A stretch of DNA of 64,000 nt from Echinococcus granulosus (Eukaryota; Platyhelminthes; Cestoda; Cyclophyllidea; Taeniidae): contig NW_020170384.1 in NCBI RefSeq assembly GCF_000524195.1, positions 1,860,517 through 1,924,516 of the forward strand. The letters run 5' to 3'. The notes below the pieces were generated by a model. The model searched no databases. It saw only the letters and a list, made by a program, of their open reading frames with translations, and had not been told where the DNA came from. The stretch's first letter is position 1, and each line of letters begins with the position of its first letter. Of this stretch, positions 26,001-39,695 are shown one piece after another. The position numbers were made by a program, and so were the translations under genes.

Positions 26001-29000
26001 TGAGGAGCTGAGAGTAGCCTGACTAAATGGATGCGTAGTGTTAAATATGACGACAAAGTCGCAAAGGGAAAAGAACATCAAACATGGCCCCACAAAGTTG
26101 TTTTGAATGGTTTGTTTTCACTAGGCAAATATTCCTACGAATAACAATTGGCATACAAAGCGTGCTTGTCGCAGGGCATCCATCAGCCTCGAGCATTATA
26201 AAGCAAATGAAGCCCTAAAAGGCATTTGACTAGGAGAGCAGTGACAAACGGGTCCATCCAAGGCTGCAAGATGGATCATTATAGATCGTGTTGGATTTCT
26301 CATTGTGATTGAAAATTATCATCATGCAATCTTCGTCTCTACTCGCAATTCGTTTGTGACAACTGAATATGGCGGAGGCGGGGGGAAACACTGAGAAGAA
26401 GGTAGTTTAACAGAATGATATCAGCATTGATAGCTTATTTAATAGCCTGGATTCTTCCTGTCCGAACTACTAGACTCGCATGTAACATAATGCCCTCAGT
26501 AATGACTCAGGTGTTAAAACAGCCTTCTACTTCGTACAAAGTCCACAAAGTAACTTGCCAAAGCTTCGCTGACAGTTGCTCCGATGGCGAGAGCCTTGAA
26601 AGCGCTCGAATTATAGCTGATCTCAATAGTCGTGAGGTTGAGAGACTCCACTTCCTGTTCGGTTGATACGTCATACAATCGCAATATTTCCTCGGAGTCC
26701 AGGATAGCGAGATGATCCAGGGTGAAGAGCTGGAGATTAAAAAAGGACATGAATCTGTTCAGTTGGTTATAAACATACAATTGGAATTAAAGCAAACGTT
26801 CTGATTTTTCAGCCAAAACGTGCGGATCGGAAATAACAAAATCCACGAATATCTGACTATGTTTCTTTCCCTTCAGGAGAAAATTTTAGCACATGCACAA
26901 TCTTTATTAGTGATGGGGAATTAAGCATAAGAACAATATTCATTAAATAATGAAAGAAATCAGTAATGGAGCTCCCCAATAACTATGGACCCACAGCGGT
27001 TGTCTTATTCGATTGAGGTGTTCCTTTCAATGATTAATAGCATATTTATGAATATTTAGAGCCAATAGCAGATGCTACATCAAACTTCCACACTGTTGGT
27101 AACAATCAAGAGTTGCTAGGATTCCCTGCGATATATTGAGAAACCTTTAAAAGGGGCCAAACCATATGAATTAAGAATGTAAAATTTGTGCACAATAAGA
27201 AACCACGGCATGAGTACATGAACAGTCTTTATCGGTGACGAGAAGGCAAAAGAACCGCCCATGAAACCTTTTACCCAGAGACTGAAAAAGCAGTAAAAAC
27301 TTCCAATAGACTGATGGGGTAACCTTTTTTAAAGAATTATCACTGCAGAAAATGACTAATAATTTTATAATCTACTTATTGGTATAAGTAGAATCTTTAA
27401 ATTTTACAATGAAATGGCACCGTAGTCTACAAGTCTTTAGCGGTGATGACAGATTGGAGAATATAACAAGATCCGTGAGAGGATCAAAGTTAATTTAGCG
27501 ATAGTCCATTATGAAGTCCCTTCCACCGAATCACAACCTATTTGTGAAGCTGTAGAGATTGTGGCTGAAGGTAATCAACTTGTTAATTGCATTAAATGCT
27601 TTATTATACCTCTAAAGATTCATATTCAATAGCGAATTCGAATTACATAAACCAAGCGAAAATGGTGTGGAAACTATGTCAAAGAGCCGTTTAAGTTCCT
27701 ACTAGTCCACTTAGGAACGGCTTTAATTAGACCGATAGTACGGTAAAATTCCAAATTCTACATGATATTGGTTAATGGCATCGGAAACTTCCAATTTCGC
27801 TTTAGCAAAATAGAACTGTAACGACTAGAATGAAATGGTGTATAAGTACTCCACAGCGAAGAACCGGATTTGTTGAGTTCAGACGACCATTGGCTTTCGT
27901 TCAGACTCGAACTTTATCAGTCTCAATAAGTTTAATGGCACATACATGGAGGGCGACAATGCGCCGATCAAGAGAGATTGTCCGAAGAAGTTGGAATTGG
28001 TGAAGGAACTGTCGCCCTCTGAGGCCGAAGACGCAAGCGTCTGAGGGGACCTCAGCATGAGGACTGAGTGGACGCGTGGAAATGCGAGCAATGTAGAGCG
28101 TAGAGGCGCGAGCGAAGCCCAAAAAAGCGGCACTCTCGTCTGACTTGGACTCCGTCGCATCCGGCATGCACCAACACCATGCCAGTAGGGGTAGGCAGGA
28201 GGGCGGACCCTAAATGTACGAGATGAGGGGAGATCGATGAGTTTTGTAAGCAAAGAAGTCAGCCGAGGGGAACCGCACCAATTCTAAGCATGCAAGAGCA
28301 AGATAATTCGAGTATGTCTAGCTCGATCTAATGGTTTAGGTTTCCGAAGACTTCTAGGCGAGCCGCTACCAAGAAGTGGTTTCACTGAAACATGGGAGAT
28401 AGATCTCTATCATTGAAATCACACAACTTCTGTCTTTGATGGAAAATTATAGTGGAAGGGTAATATTATAAAACCGACTAACTTGTAACGACCATGACCT
28501 TCCCGTATTTCTGATAATCAGGTTACTTTCTTACACAGACCCCTTATGATATGAATTGATCTGCCTTCAAATGCGCGGCTAGCTGAGACTAATCATATCT
28601 GACAGGGTCTTTAACAATGTAGCCAGTCCTGCTAATAGCCTGTGACGTCGATATACAAATTAAACACTTTCACAGCGTGCAAAAATCATTAATGCTTTGA
28701 TAAGTAGAAGAGTGGATTTTAATAGCAGCCTCGGGCCTATAGCCAAAAAACCCTAACGCTTTCATGATCAGCATTGCTTTTCTTCTAATCTAGTGATGTA
28801 AGATGTCCCGTAGATTACTTATCTGCCTATCGACTAATTATTGTCACCGTGCTGACCATCACCGTATTTCGATGAATCCTATTTCTTTGGGTACAAAGCT
28901 AGGCCGCGGCGAACCATATCAGCCAGAATAAGTTCTTTAGAGCTGGCTTTATTAGTTATAAAACTAGGTCATTTAAGCATCCTAGAAGCCATTTTTGTGC

Positions 29001-32000
29001 AAACAGGATGAATATTAAGCACGCCTCTTTAATAATCTCGATATTGCATATTCTATTTCGAGGTTGAAATGAAAGCTGCAAAGACGCCGTTATACTAGTT
29101 TAAAAGGTAAGCTTTAGTGCTAGCTCATCAGATCTGTTGACGGATATTAGTGTAAAACTTCCTTAGCGGAATGAAATCGAATACCCGGGAAGCTGAGGTC
29201 GGGATGAATGGGAATCTGCTTAAAAGGACAAATGAGTGTTGGGTATAACTTTTGGTCACATACACATCTTCAGAAAAAGAAATTAATGAGACGTAGCCTC
29301 AGTAGACAGAGAATACCATCCGTAATAAGTGTCCTTAAGCTTGACAATGTCTCACCTTGAGATGTTGCCAAAAGATGACACGAAATTTGGGCTTTAGTAC
29401 AATGACAATGACCTTGGTAAAGGAGGCCATAGCAACCATAGCGGAACCAAGAAGGGCACGAAGAACAGGCTGACGTTGATAGTTCTGTAGTAGATCGCTT
29501 GCATGAGTAGGACGCAGAGGAGAAATTGCGCAGATCTCTCCGTGGCTGGGGTGAAACAGACACGATGCTATAGACGACCACCAAACAATGCTCACTCTCT
29601 GTAACAAAAGATGACTGTCTAATTTGCCTGTTTAATTACGCGGGCTCTTTCGGCTTCGCAATTTCAATCGTCACCTTAATGTCATGGCGTTCAGTTCATA
29701 GCCTTTCCGTTAACAATCCACCAACCCATCTTAGCAGCAATCGCGTTATCTATTTTCAAACTTACATTATAACTTTTCAAAGAGAACTCGAGCACCACAT
29801 TGCAAATCAAGTACTCGTATCGGTTTCTTATTCTTCAAAGAGATCGAAGGAAATAGTAATAGATTCAAAGGGCATAAGTAATGATAAAAGCATATTTACC
29901 TCTCAAGCTAAATGCCCCTAGAGGGTTCCTAATGCGAAATGAAATTAGTTTAAATAAGGGTTAGTTCAATCGGGCTTCAAAATTTGTCCAAAAAATCACA
30001 AGCTGGAAATATCGTTTCCTTCGGCAGCGAAAAACACTTCATATTTATGCCTTAAAGAGGAAGATGACGATTGGCGTAAGTCCATAGTTTTTCTTCGTGG
30101 CCACTTAGTAAGCGCATTAAAAATTATCGCATAGGGCCTCCAAAAGTTGTGGATTTGATAATGGAATTATGCCACTCCTGAGCCTAAACAACGAAAGTTG
30201 AATGAAATACCAAGATTTCCCATATGACAAAACAGACCCGAAAATGAAAAAAAAACATCGCATTCAAGAAAAAGTTAGGAGGTCCAAGCAGTTTCGACTT
30301 TATGGTTATATGAAAAATTGCACATTTCAAACGCTACCCCTCAAGCTCACACAAAAAATTGTCGGATCATAGAGAACTAATGAGATGACACGTAGTATGA
30401 AGCGAAAGAGTTTCTGGATACCACTTTGCTTTCTTTAATCTATAATTTCGGGCATCAGAAAAGATGACAACAATCATTAATAGAAGAAGTGACAACACGT
30501 TCACCCTCTGCCTGTTTAAATCTTCGAAGCTTTCAAATTCTGCATAAGGAAAATCCAACGGTTCCTCGAAAATGGAAGACCAATGGACGTTGTTTTTTAA
30601 ATAATGTGGATCTGATCATGCATATAAGTCCCCCCCCCCCCACTAAAGAGTGAAGCAGTCATCAAATAACTTTACAAATGGATACGAATGAGAGCTAATG
30701 TGTTTATCCGATTCCAACTCAAAAAACTTTTCGAAAATCAGTAAAATTAGGTGAATTCGAAGTAAGCAACTCACCTGCCCGAAAAGAAGCAAGCTGATAG
30801 AGTGCTACGACCCAGAATGCCCCGCCTAAATCAGATAAGGGACAGGTAAGCGGTTTCGTAAGCCTTTTCAAACAAAACTGATCTAACTACAAAGCACCTA
30901 AAGTCCATCTCGTAGGCAGAGCCGCTGCTATCCACCGAAACCGCCACGGTTGGCAGTGAAGTGAAAGCGCAGAGGATTACAGATTGTCCGTTCGCATGAG
31001 CATCGTCAATGATGCGAAGAGAAATACCAGCCCATTGATTCTTCGTTTTGGCTTCTCCAACTTCCAGATGAGATTTTTCCTCCCCCCCATCGTCATTTTC
31101 GATGTCCTCGCAGATGGTGGTGGTGCTGTCGCCTTTGGTCAATTGCCACATCACAATGCGCCCACTGGCGAAACCGCTGAGTAGACGACTACTCGAGAGA
31201 TTCTGACTTAATGAGGTGATTGGACCCTGGCCTGAACCCACTTCAGTGGTGCTCGTGTCGATACAGAGTCGCAGTTCCTGACGGCGATCTTTAGAAAGCA
31301 ACGAGGAGGGGAGGGTGGGGGAACGGATGGCTTGTCAATCCCCAAAATCACGTATGGACTTCCAAGCACCACTACAATTACTTCATTAGCATTTTCATTA
31401 CATTTAAGTGAATGCCATCATTAATACGAATATCAAGTGACCAACAAAGGTTAAGAGAACTGAGAACACAAAGCAAATAGGATGTACCCGGTTTAAAAAT
31501 AGACAAACCTGTTACTGAGGCCCAAACAACCTAATGAGGGTAGTCGAATACTTCACAATTATTTTACAAACTTGGGTGAAGGGAAACGAAGTGATTAGAA
31601 GAAGCCAAACTGACTGCCAATGTACTAGAGACAGTGCAAAAGTTTATGCTTCTAGCCTTCGATTTATGGGAAACACCCGCTCTCGTCTGTAACTACTGCC
31701 ATATTTACAGGCAGTAAACATGGCCTCAGGGGACTAGTACTAGTTTTTACGAATAAACTTAAGCTACGCTAAGGGCACATTAAAGTTGTGAAGCATTGGC
31801 TATTAAAGTAGTTCAAGACAAGTCAAGTTGAGTGCCACAAAAGAAATGTCAGTGCAAACGGAAGTCCGCTGACAACCATTTTGGCTTTGAAAGACAATGG
31901 CCATGTGAGTAATGAAGAAAAAAGTACACTAGACATCATTAGTACAATTGAACGAGCTAAACACTTTATTAAAAATTCACTAACATGATCCACATGAGTA

Positions 32001-33540
32001 AAGGCGAACAGATTGGGTCGAAACAAAACTGAATTGCAACGTAAACGAATAGCGCCTAACAATGAATCCGAAATATCTATGCTTTAATGTAAAGTTATCG
32101 AACTTAGGTATTGTTCCTACGTTTATAAAGATTAATTACCATCGCCGAAAGCAAACATCACTACCTTGAGAGAACAATGGAGTTAAGTGGAAGAGCTATC
32201 GTACGGTACTAAACATCTGGATATTTGAGAGAGGGTTGGATTCTCCTGAAGGTTACCGGGGCAGATCAATGCAATACACCATTGGAAAAGATCTGTTAAG
32301 AACATCTCTGATCGAAAAAATTCCTTCGAATGCATGAATAAAAATAGTAAATGAATAGCATATAAATATTTTCAAAGCAAAAATACCTCAACAATAGCCC
32401 AAACAACCAAATCATTTTGACTTGACAATAGAAGCCTAGCTACTTATTCAGAGACCACCATCGCTGCATAATAATGATGATCCCAACCCTAACCGATAAT
32501 TTTCTTTAGTGAGACAAACGAACACTCACTAAGGTTAATGAAAAGTGTATCATTCACTTTGTAATAAATTAGTAAGATACCTATGCTTAACAAGGCGAAA
32601 AGATGGGGGATAATAAAGAATCCTGATTTATGAGCATCCACACGTAAAATCGCCTACAAAGGTGATTGGTTATCAACGAATGACTGAGAGAGGGGAGGGC
32701 ATTGGTTGTAGAGAAAAAAAGGCTTAAAAGGTCAAGGCACTAAATAAGTGAGAATACGAGTTAGAAATGAAGGCAAATGATTGAGACCAAGTTATCAAAT
32801 GATACCGGACAAAAACGCCACCCGGTCATTCAATAAGGAATCATCAATTATTATTAGCAGCTCTCAATGCTACCTACAATCAATTATGTTAAGTCTAAGT
32901 AAAAAAAGTAATTTCTGATGATTTATCTAAATAGTTAGGTGCAAGAAAACAACTGACACTCACCAAAAACAAAGATGAAACCATTGTTCGTCCCGACCGC
33001 AACAAAATTCTGCAACGACTACAAATGAAAAGAGCAAGTAGAGCCAATTGAAAACAAGAGATCACAGGAGGTAGAGCTGGAATCCATCGTACAATGTGCT
33101 TAGGAGAGTGGAAGTGCACACGTAAAAAAAAGAATGGGAATATTAAAAGAGTCTCTACGAATGAAGCGTACAATGCAGCTAGGTGAACCGCAATTCTCTC
33201 TCAACTGCGCATTAAGGAGACGAGTGTGCACACCCTTGAGGGAAACAGCGCGGAGATAGATATGCTGTTGTTGTGACGACGACTGGATCAGTGCCTCATC
33301 CTCCGAAAAAGGAAGCGCAGCAGACGATTCGGAGAGAAGGGACAAGAAGCTACCGGCGAACGGCGGTGAAGCGAAGCTGTTGGTGGTGCTACCAATGAAG
33401 GAGACAACGTCCGTGTCTGCCTCCTCACTACCCGTTGGTAGCTCCTGCAAGTCTGCCTCAATGTCCGAGGCGAGATCGGTCTCGTCCGAGAAAATACTGC
33501 TCGTCGAATAACCGGTGCATGACCTGGTGTTATTATTCAT
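11048..33540 (-). CDS. VPS8: VPS8, CORVET tethering complex subunit
   Basis: CORVET subunit that binds Rab5 and tethers early endosomes, by family. 24 exons in transcript order: 33172-33540, 32964-33018, 30898-31288, 29356-29596, 27913-28209, 26538-26729, 25322-25432, 25063-25268, 24617-25019, 23528-23711, 22337-22476, 21835-22263, 21610-21719, 20351-20582, 18075-18325, 16511-16724, 15482-15571, 15221-15295, 15080-15152, 14960-15042, 14669-14889, 13090-13116, 12796-13057, 11048-11119. Phases all agree; 1575 residues against about 1430 in human. Domains: acidic N-terminus; beta-propeller about 124-515 (NFVAVGTNNGFIFVF, RLLSGFASGRIVMW, MASFTKVIVIVLKPKF, EISYNSSAFKALAIG); alpha-solenoid to about 1440; C-terminal RING (YSCALC, RCGHGVHVDC, FVCLQC). 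Exon 4 and 6 ends have alternative splice sites. ATG 33540 follows an in-frame stop. One more exon could hide near the gap at 11950. Confidence 0.93.
11950..12054. other. Assembly gap followed by a G run
   Basis: Exactly 100 N, then a G run with one further N at 12054. This is a fixed-size scaffold gap with poor sequence at its edge. It falls in the last intron of VPS8 as modelled. Confidence 0.98.
12796..13116 (-). other. VPS8: RING-finger exons of VPS8 with a 27-base micro-exon
   Basis: The first zinc pair (YSCALC) lies at the end of exon 14669-14889. Exon 13090-13116 is only 27 bases and encodes the loop KVNIPSEPR. A 32-base intron (13058-13089, gtaagt to cag-like tag end) then leads to exon 12796-13057 with CGHGVHVDC and FVCLQC. 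Phase fits only if all three are joined. Reading past the donor at 12795 would instead add 27 unrelated codons to a stop at 12712, so intron retention here would give a different C-terminus. Confidence 0.85.
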
Positions 33541-35364
33541 TTTTCTGGAAGCTGGCGGCAGAGTTCAGTCGAACGTACTTAGCTGATGAGAAATGATAAA
33601 ACCACCATAAAAAATCCACATGCGAATCAGTAATGTTTGCACCGAACCTTAAAGCGAGGTGGAAGTATGAAGACAATAACAGACCTAAAAAAGAACATGA
33701 CAAAGTCGCAGAGCACGGGTTAACAGCTGGCTTAGCAGTACGCTAAGAACTGCTGTATTAAGTCAAGGGCCGGCCCATTACTCAGGTTTAATAATTTTTT
33801 TTTAGAAGGGAGCGATTTGATTATACATATGCTAACACAGGCTTAAAAAAGGTGAATGTGAAGGTAAAATTATACAAACAGTCCCTTTGTAACTACCCAT
33901 AACTCCAACAAAAAAACAATTTCACATGACAACCCTCATGCCCGAAAAACGAGCTGGATAAAAGGTTATGATAGGATAACAAGATGAACTATTATTGCGG
34001 TGAATGGATTACGTAAGGTTGCCAAGACCACCGCACTAGTGTTGCATATCAGATGTTAGGTAATCGTTGAGCATTTAAAAGTTGAGAAAGGCGAATGTTA
34101 CTGTTGCAATAACCGACAACACCAGAAAAAAAAACTTAAAATCACCCGAAAACAAGTCCCTTTTCAACCCATAAACTGTAATCGATGAGAACGATATAAC
34201 GTTCTGTTTTAGTCATAAGACGAGTATCCAAGATGCAAGCACTTGCTGTAAAGAGCAATCGAAAACTACTTAAATACTTTCCAAAACGAAAGCCCCTAGG
34301 ACTCATCGTACAAGTAACGAGAATGCGTATCTGAGGGACACGCGCATTCGATTGCCTATTTTACGCCAATTAAATTGGTTTTACCTATAGAGAGGAGTTG
34401 AAGCATTTTGTAGATTTTTACGTCACATGAAAAGAATTATTTTATTTTGCTGAGTATTAAACAACTAAATCTTTTGGTCTTAGGGGCGTTTAGATAAACG
34501 GTTGCATTTAAACCTTGGCTACCTTACTCAGAATAGACACCAGAGTGCATCACGAAGTAAATGAGCCAGAATTGAGTTACACAGATAAGATATGCATGTT
34601 TAGAACAACAAGCAATTCATTAAATAACTCTATTCTTAAAATTCTAAACATTTAAGGTTAGGAATCAAGTAACGTGCTAAACATGTAATGTTATGAAAAG
34701 GTTTTTGATGCTTTAAGAATTTTAGACCACAAACATTCGGAGAGCTCTAGAACTCTTTAAAAAGCAAAAAAGGATGCATAACTTAGGCAGAATACAGAAA
34801 CATACGCAACGTACATTAGGGGGTGGGATAATGGTACGGCCTAGAGGCCAACCCACTCAGTGAGGGTATGATGGCCAAGACACAAAGTGGCCCTCAAACG
34901 AAACCGAAGGTTAGGCAAGTGGAGCATTACAAAAGGGGTTTTAACAGGTTTTTTACTCTGTACGAGATCTAGCTACTATTTAATATGTCATTGATAGCGA
35001 ATAAATTTGCATTATAAGAATGACATGCACAATTTTGGAACTCGCTCTATTTTTTCCAAAAGTTGGATTTACTGCTAGCATACTAATTTTCAGTCTTTGA
35101 TGATTATATTTAACACCAAATATTAATAACCTGCTCTTCAGTCGGACTGCCTCTTTAGAAAGAACATTGTCCATGGAAAAGAAGCTCGAAAATTAATTAT
35201 TCGACATACAGGCTGAACTTAATTTTTGTTACTTGGACAGAATTGTTCAAGTGTAAGTAGACTAGATTGTTTTGCTCAAGTTTTATCGTGCTCTGCGTGT
35301 GGCGCGTCGTAGAGTCTGTGATGCGGTTCTTCCATCGCTTCCGTTGTCATATGTTACGTGCATA
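33541..35364. other. Divergent intergenic region between VPS8 and TXNDC11-like gene
   Basis: About 1.8 kb with no supported gene, separating two genes read outward in opposite directions. It should hold both promoters. I see no clear TATA or initiator element. A run of T near 33790 and generally AT-rich sequence are all that stand out. Confidence 0.45.
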
Positions 35365-38300
35365 ATGTTTATTAGTGGATTCACTTACCTACATGGCTTG
35401 ATTGGTCGTTCAAGACAGATGCTGTTTTTCTTTTTTAAGAGAATGGATATTGTGACCTTCTTTAGTGTTGCCATTTTTCTCTGGACCTCCTATACTCCGT
35501 AAGCTTTCTTACAAAAAACATTTTCACATCTTCTAGGAAGTTGTCTATATCCCTAAACCTCCCACAAGCAGGAATCCATATATTTAATAGGTCCCTTGTT
35601 TTTGACAATATTTCCCAAAGCGTGGGCCATTATTTGAAGGGTAATCACTTGTCCTACCTCTATGCTCCGTGGGATGCGGAATCCTTAAGGCATACGGACG
35701 ACGTGGAACTATTTATGGGTTCATACTTTGGCCATGTAAATCTGTTAATTTACTGAATTCGTTTGTAGCTACCCGTTACTGCTTTTAGCTGTTGGAGAGC
35801 ACCCTGTGCATCTGCATACTCATGCTATAGCTTCCCCAGACTAGTTTGGTCACATGGTTACGGTGCAAGCAGCCCGGGGTCATTCGAAAGATTTCCAAAA
35901 ATGTTGCAAAAAGCAAAGCGCATCTACAGTCCTCTCATTCAGGCCAACACTTGCAGAGAATTGAGGGACCTTGTTTCTTCTTACGAGGTATGCTTCCTTT
36001 TAGCGTTTGAGTAAGCGTAGCATACTATTTTGAAACAACAAACTTTCTTATTCACTAGTTTCTGATTGTTGGAAGAATAGATGCTTCTCCACGTCCTTCG
36101 GTTACATTTCTGCAGTTTCATGAACTTGCTACTCGCGTTATGTCGGGGCGTGACACCATTGTGCTCTCCCGTTTCGCATTTTCAATAAGCAAAGATTTTG
36201 CCTTTGTCATTATGTCGATGAAATCTGATGCATGCTCTTTAAATACTACTGTACCCATAAACATTATTTTCCGATCTGGAAAATCGGTAATATTCCTCTT
36301 AGCATTTCACATTTCTTAGGCCACACCCATTTTGAACTATTCCTACTTGGAAACATGGCCCGTCAAAGAACTGACCATGAAAATCTACGAAGAGCTGCGG
36401 GAGATTATTGCAAATTTTAATGAATCCAACCTTCTTCTTCTTCCTCATCTTTCGACCGCCTTTCCCACCTCAAATAACATAAGCGATCACAGCCCTCTTA
36501 TTTTTCTCTTTACCGATTCTCACCGCGAACCTGACTCCTCTTACGATCAAGATGTTTATATGGTTCGTTTTGCTTTAATATACTCGAGCTTAGGTGCTTT
36601 TAGTTTAAATCACTCCAATTGGAATATACTATTTGCAGAGAGAGGGGTGATGACTCCACGCGATTCAAGGCGTTCGTTCCCAGTGTTTTTGATCAGCAGC
36701 ATAATCTCTACAGAAAACTGTTATCTGGTCAAAGTGAACATTGCAGGATGACAGTTGTTTGTCCTATTTGGTGGCGAAAGGTTCATACGTTTTCCAGTCG
36801 CTCCTACAACGATTCTTGGACGTCTTGTGGTCTTGATAAATCGACTTTGCCGCTTTCTACCAATCAATCATTCATTTCTGTGTCTCAGTTGATATCTTCC
36901 AGCCTTCATATGAGTCCTTTACGAGATGGTATGAATGTAAATTCCTACTCTCTTTTCTAGATTTTATTAATCTGGCTAGTCATTTGCTGAACAACAAGCT
37001 CAATCCCCATGAAACCCCAACCCCATCTAAAAGTATTGACGGTATGCTAGCCGTCAATAGAATCAATCGACTGTGCTGCGAATTTGCGGTCAGGGAGGCG
37101 ACTGATCAGATTGGTGTTTTTGATACAGCTAAAGTTCGTGCTCGTGCTTTGGCCCTGATCAGGGAGCAAGTAAGACCTCGGTACAGTCCTGTTTGCTCCC
37201 GAGCCAAGCCAGTCAACTACACCCATGTCAGAACGCCAAATATTGAGGCTCTGGGCTGCCGTAGATGGGGCAATGGTTCTCTCACTTTTGCCACTGTTTC
37301 AATCCACAATCCACCCCCTTGGGTGGAGGTGTTTTTCGGCAGCAAATCGAACTTACCGAAGATCGCAATTGTGGATTCTAAGGTTTGTCCCTGAGCTCAT
37401 GGTAACGATTCCATTGCTTCCACTGTTAATCACAGAATCTGTCCCTCTTTTCAAGGCTGAGATAGTGTACATTATGAGGGATAGTCTCTCTTACGAAAAC
37501 GTAGGTGAGTTACTAGTCCTCATACCAGTTTCATCCCATGGCCTAAATAATAACGTTGGCTTATCCTGTTACATTATAGCCACCTTCATTTCCCATTTCC
37601 ACAACGGCACTCTTCAGCGACACCTCTTTTCCGATGAAAGAGTAACGAGTAGGCGATGGGTCAATTTTCTGCACCGAGCTCACAGTGCTGCTCAGCTGGA
37701 GTCGCTAATTGGTCTGGAGTCCAAGGACGTGGTTGTGCTCTTCTTTGGTCGCCATTGTGGTTACACAACTCACGGGCGGGGCGCCCTTTACGAGTTTCAG
37801 TCGGCGGCCAAACACTTTGCACATCACGAGTCTCTTCTTTTCGTAGTGTAAATTTTTGCTAATGACTGTTGGAATCTGTTTTTCCCTGGTGTTTTAGTCA
37901 TACCGAAGGCGACATTCTTAACCCAGGATTTCACGCGTAATAATCAGACACATAAGTCTCTTTTTTGTACCTGATTCATGAAATTGGGGTGCGCGATTCA
38001 GACTGGAACAAGATCAGTTCTTTAGCATCGTCTTTATTTAACTTAAACCCACTTAGGAATATGGATATTGGCATAGTGCATAATAGATCGGTGTGATCAC
38101 CCCACTACGTAATCTTGATTTGTTACGTTTTAGTATTCATTGCGTATTTCAGCGTTGATGTCGATACTGTGCAACTTCCGTGGCCTTTGACAGTGGAGTA
38201 CGTTCCTGTCATTATTCTCTTTCCGAGTCATCGGTGAGTACATTCACTCATCCTACTACTAGACAGATTCACCCTCCATTACACAGCATCCCATTCTATT

Positions 38301-39325
38301 GGCAGTTGGTACTTTTCTGATTTCGTTCTCTTCAAACAGTTGAGCTCCGTTCACCATCCATTAGTCCTGGGTCGTTTCTTCCGTGTAATTGCCAAGTTCG
38401 TATTCAATTTTCGGCGATCATTACCAGTTTTACTAAGCTAATAACTGACCTTTTTCTACTAAAATGGAGCGCAACTTAATGCGGTGCTGCTGTAAGCACG
38501 GTGGGGTACAATTGGTTTACTCAATCACTCTGCAACTAGCTTTTATTGCAAGTTACTGACACCATATGTCTCAAACATACCATCCAAAAGATTTTTTGAT
38601 TATGCGATTGATTGGTGACTAAATTCCATCGCCTTCGTTTGTAAAATAATGTACTTTCAGAGCGTTAGCTCTGGCAATACTTATTTAGACCAACTGTAAC
38701 CTAGTACACAAAAATTCCTCTGAACAGTGAAATGCGTCCTTGTGGGATCGTGGATCATGCGGTCATGACAGGAACTGAGTGGGTTTTCCGCTCGTGCCTA
38801 CTGAACCCCTTCGTAGTCTATTTCATTCTTAAAATGAAGAATTGTAAGAATTTGATAAGCTATAATAGTCCTTACTTGTGTTTTGTTCTTTTTTTCAGAA
38901 AGTCCAATTCCATAGTCTTCCCAAGAGCACTCCTCTCTTCACCCGACCTCTATTCCAACCTTGTAAACTTTTTGAACAAACGTATTAATAGTACTACCAA
39001 TTCCACCGCCACCGAGGACTCATTCCATTTGGTAGAGCACCTCAACGTCCACCTAACTCGGATTTCCTCGGCTGAGGGGATGCTAGGCGGTCTTCTTCAA
39101 CGTCTAGTAATTGGGCTGGAGGAGCTTAACGCCGCGATACGCAAACACGCCTTTCAGTACATTCTAGCCACTGAATCAGGTCGGCTGACTCTTCACCGGC
39201 TGCTTTTTACCCGGGATCGACTCTCCTTTCAGTGGCGTCGCTTTGTTGCTGCGCGGGATCGATTGGTGAAGGAGCGAAGCATTGCAAGGACAGCGCGAGC
39301 CCACCTTCTTGTGGGTCACATTTAG
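35365..39325 (+). CDS. TXNDC11: TXNDC11-like thioredoxin-fold membrane protein
   Basis: Likely an ER membrane protein; in mammals TXNDC11 binds dual oxidases and ER quality-control factors. Eleven exons: 35365-35498, 35537-35735, 35769-35987, 36059-36250, 36320-36562, 36643-36928, 36961-37382, 37456-37504, 37580-37847, 38153-38233 and 38899-39325, 839 residues. An N-terminal hydrophobic segment (IVTFFSVAIFLW) precedes the first thioredoxin-like domain (YLYAPWDAES, residue 90). Then come RIYSPLIQ...ELRDLVSSYE, PLIFLFTDSHRE and VCPIWWRKVHTF. The second thioredoxin-like domain has VVVLFFGRHCGYTTHG, VDTVQLPWPLTVEYVPV and FPSHRKSNSIVFP, closely following human TXNDC11. The C-terminus is helical. 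Both domains lack CxxC. The start is uncertain: the frame is open upstream to about 35263, and an earlier exon is possible. The exon 5/6 junction is the least secure. Confidence 0.88.
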
Positions 39326-39388
39326 AGGACCACAATGTGATATGCTTCTCCTGAAATCGCGGCTACTTCAATCCTTTCAGTAACGTGA

Positions 39389-39394
39389 AATAAA
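39389..39394 (+). terminator. Polyadenylation signal of the TXNDC11-like gene
   Basis: AATAAA 64 bases after the stop at 39325 on the coding strand. The 301 bases left before the stop of the convergent DOMON-b561 gene hold both 3' ends. Confidence 0.7.
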
Positions 39395-39695
39395 CACCTT
39401 TGTACTATTGGAGAAGCACCTTGATTTCGCCTAGCGCTGTTTGAATACGCATATGGCGGAAGAATGAACAAATAACAGAAGACTAGCCGCATTCACGTTC
39501 GATAAAAGAGCGCAGTGAAAGGAGACAAGGAGAGCAACTCCAAAAGTAGAGAATAATAGTCGACGTGCGTGACAAAATAACTATGATGTGCGTGTGCTGA
39601 CATGAGACATCGTTATTCATGCAGGTGAGGCCAGTATATGAGATAGGGAAGGAGGGTGAGGTTGAAGGCCCGTGTTTCCAACGTATACTCAATGC

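Noticed and set aside
30633..30642. Run of ten C as a structural element
   Set aside because: Simple homopolymer in a VPS8 intron; nothing around it suggests function.
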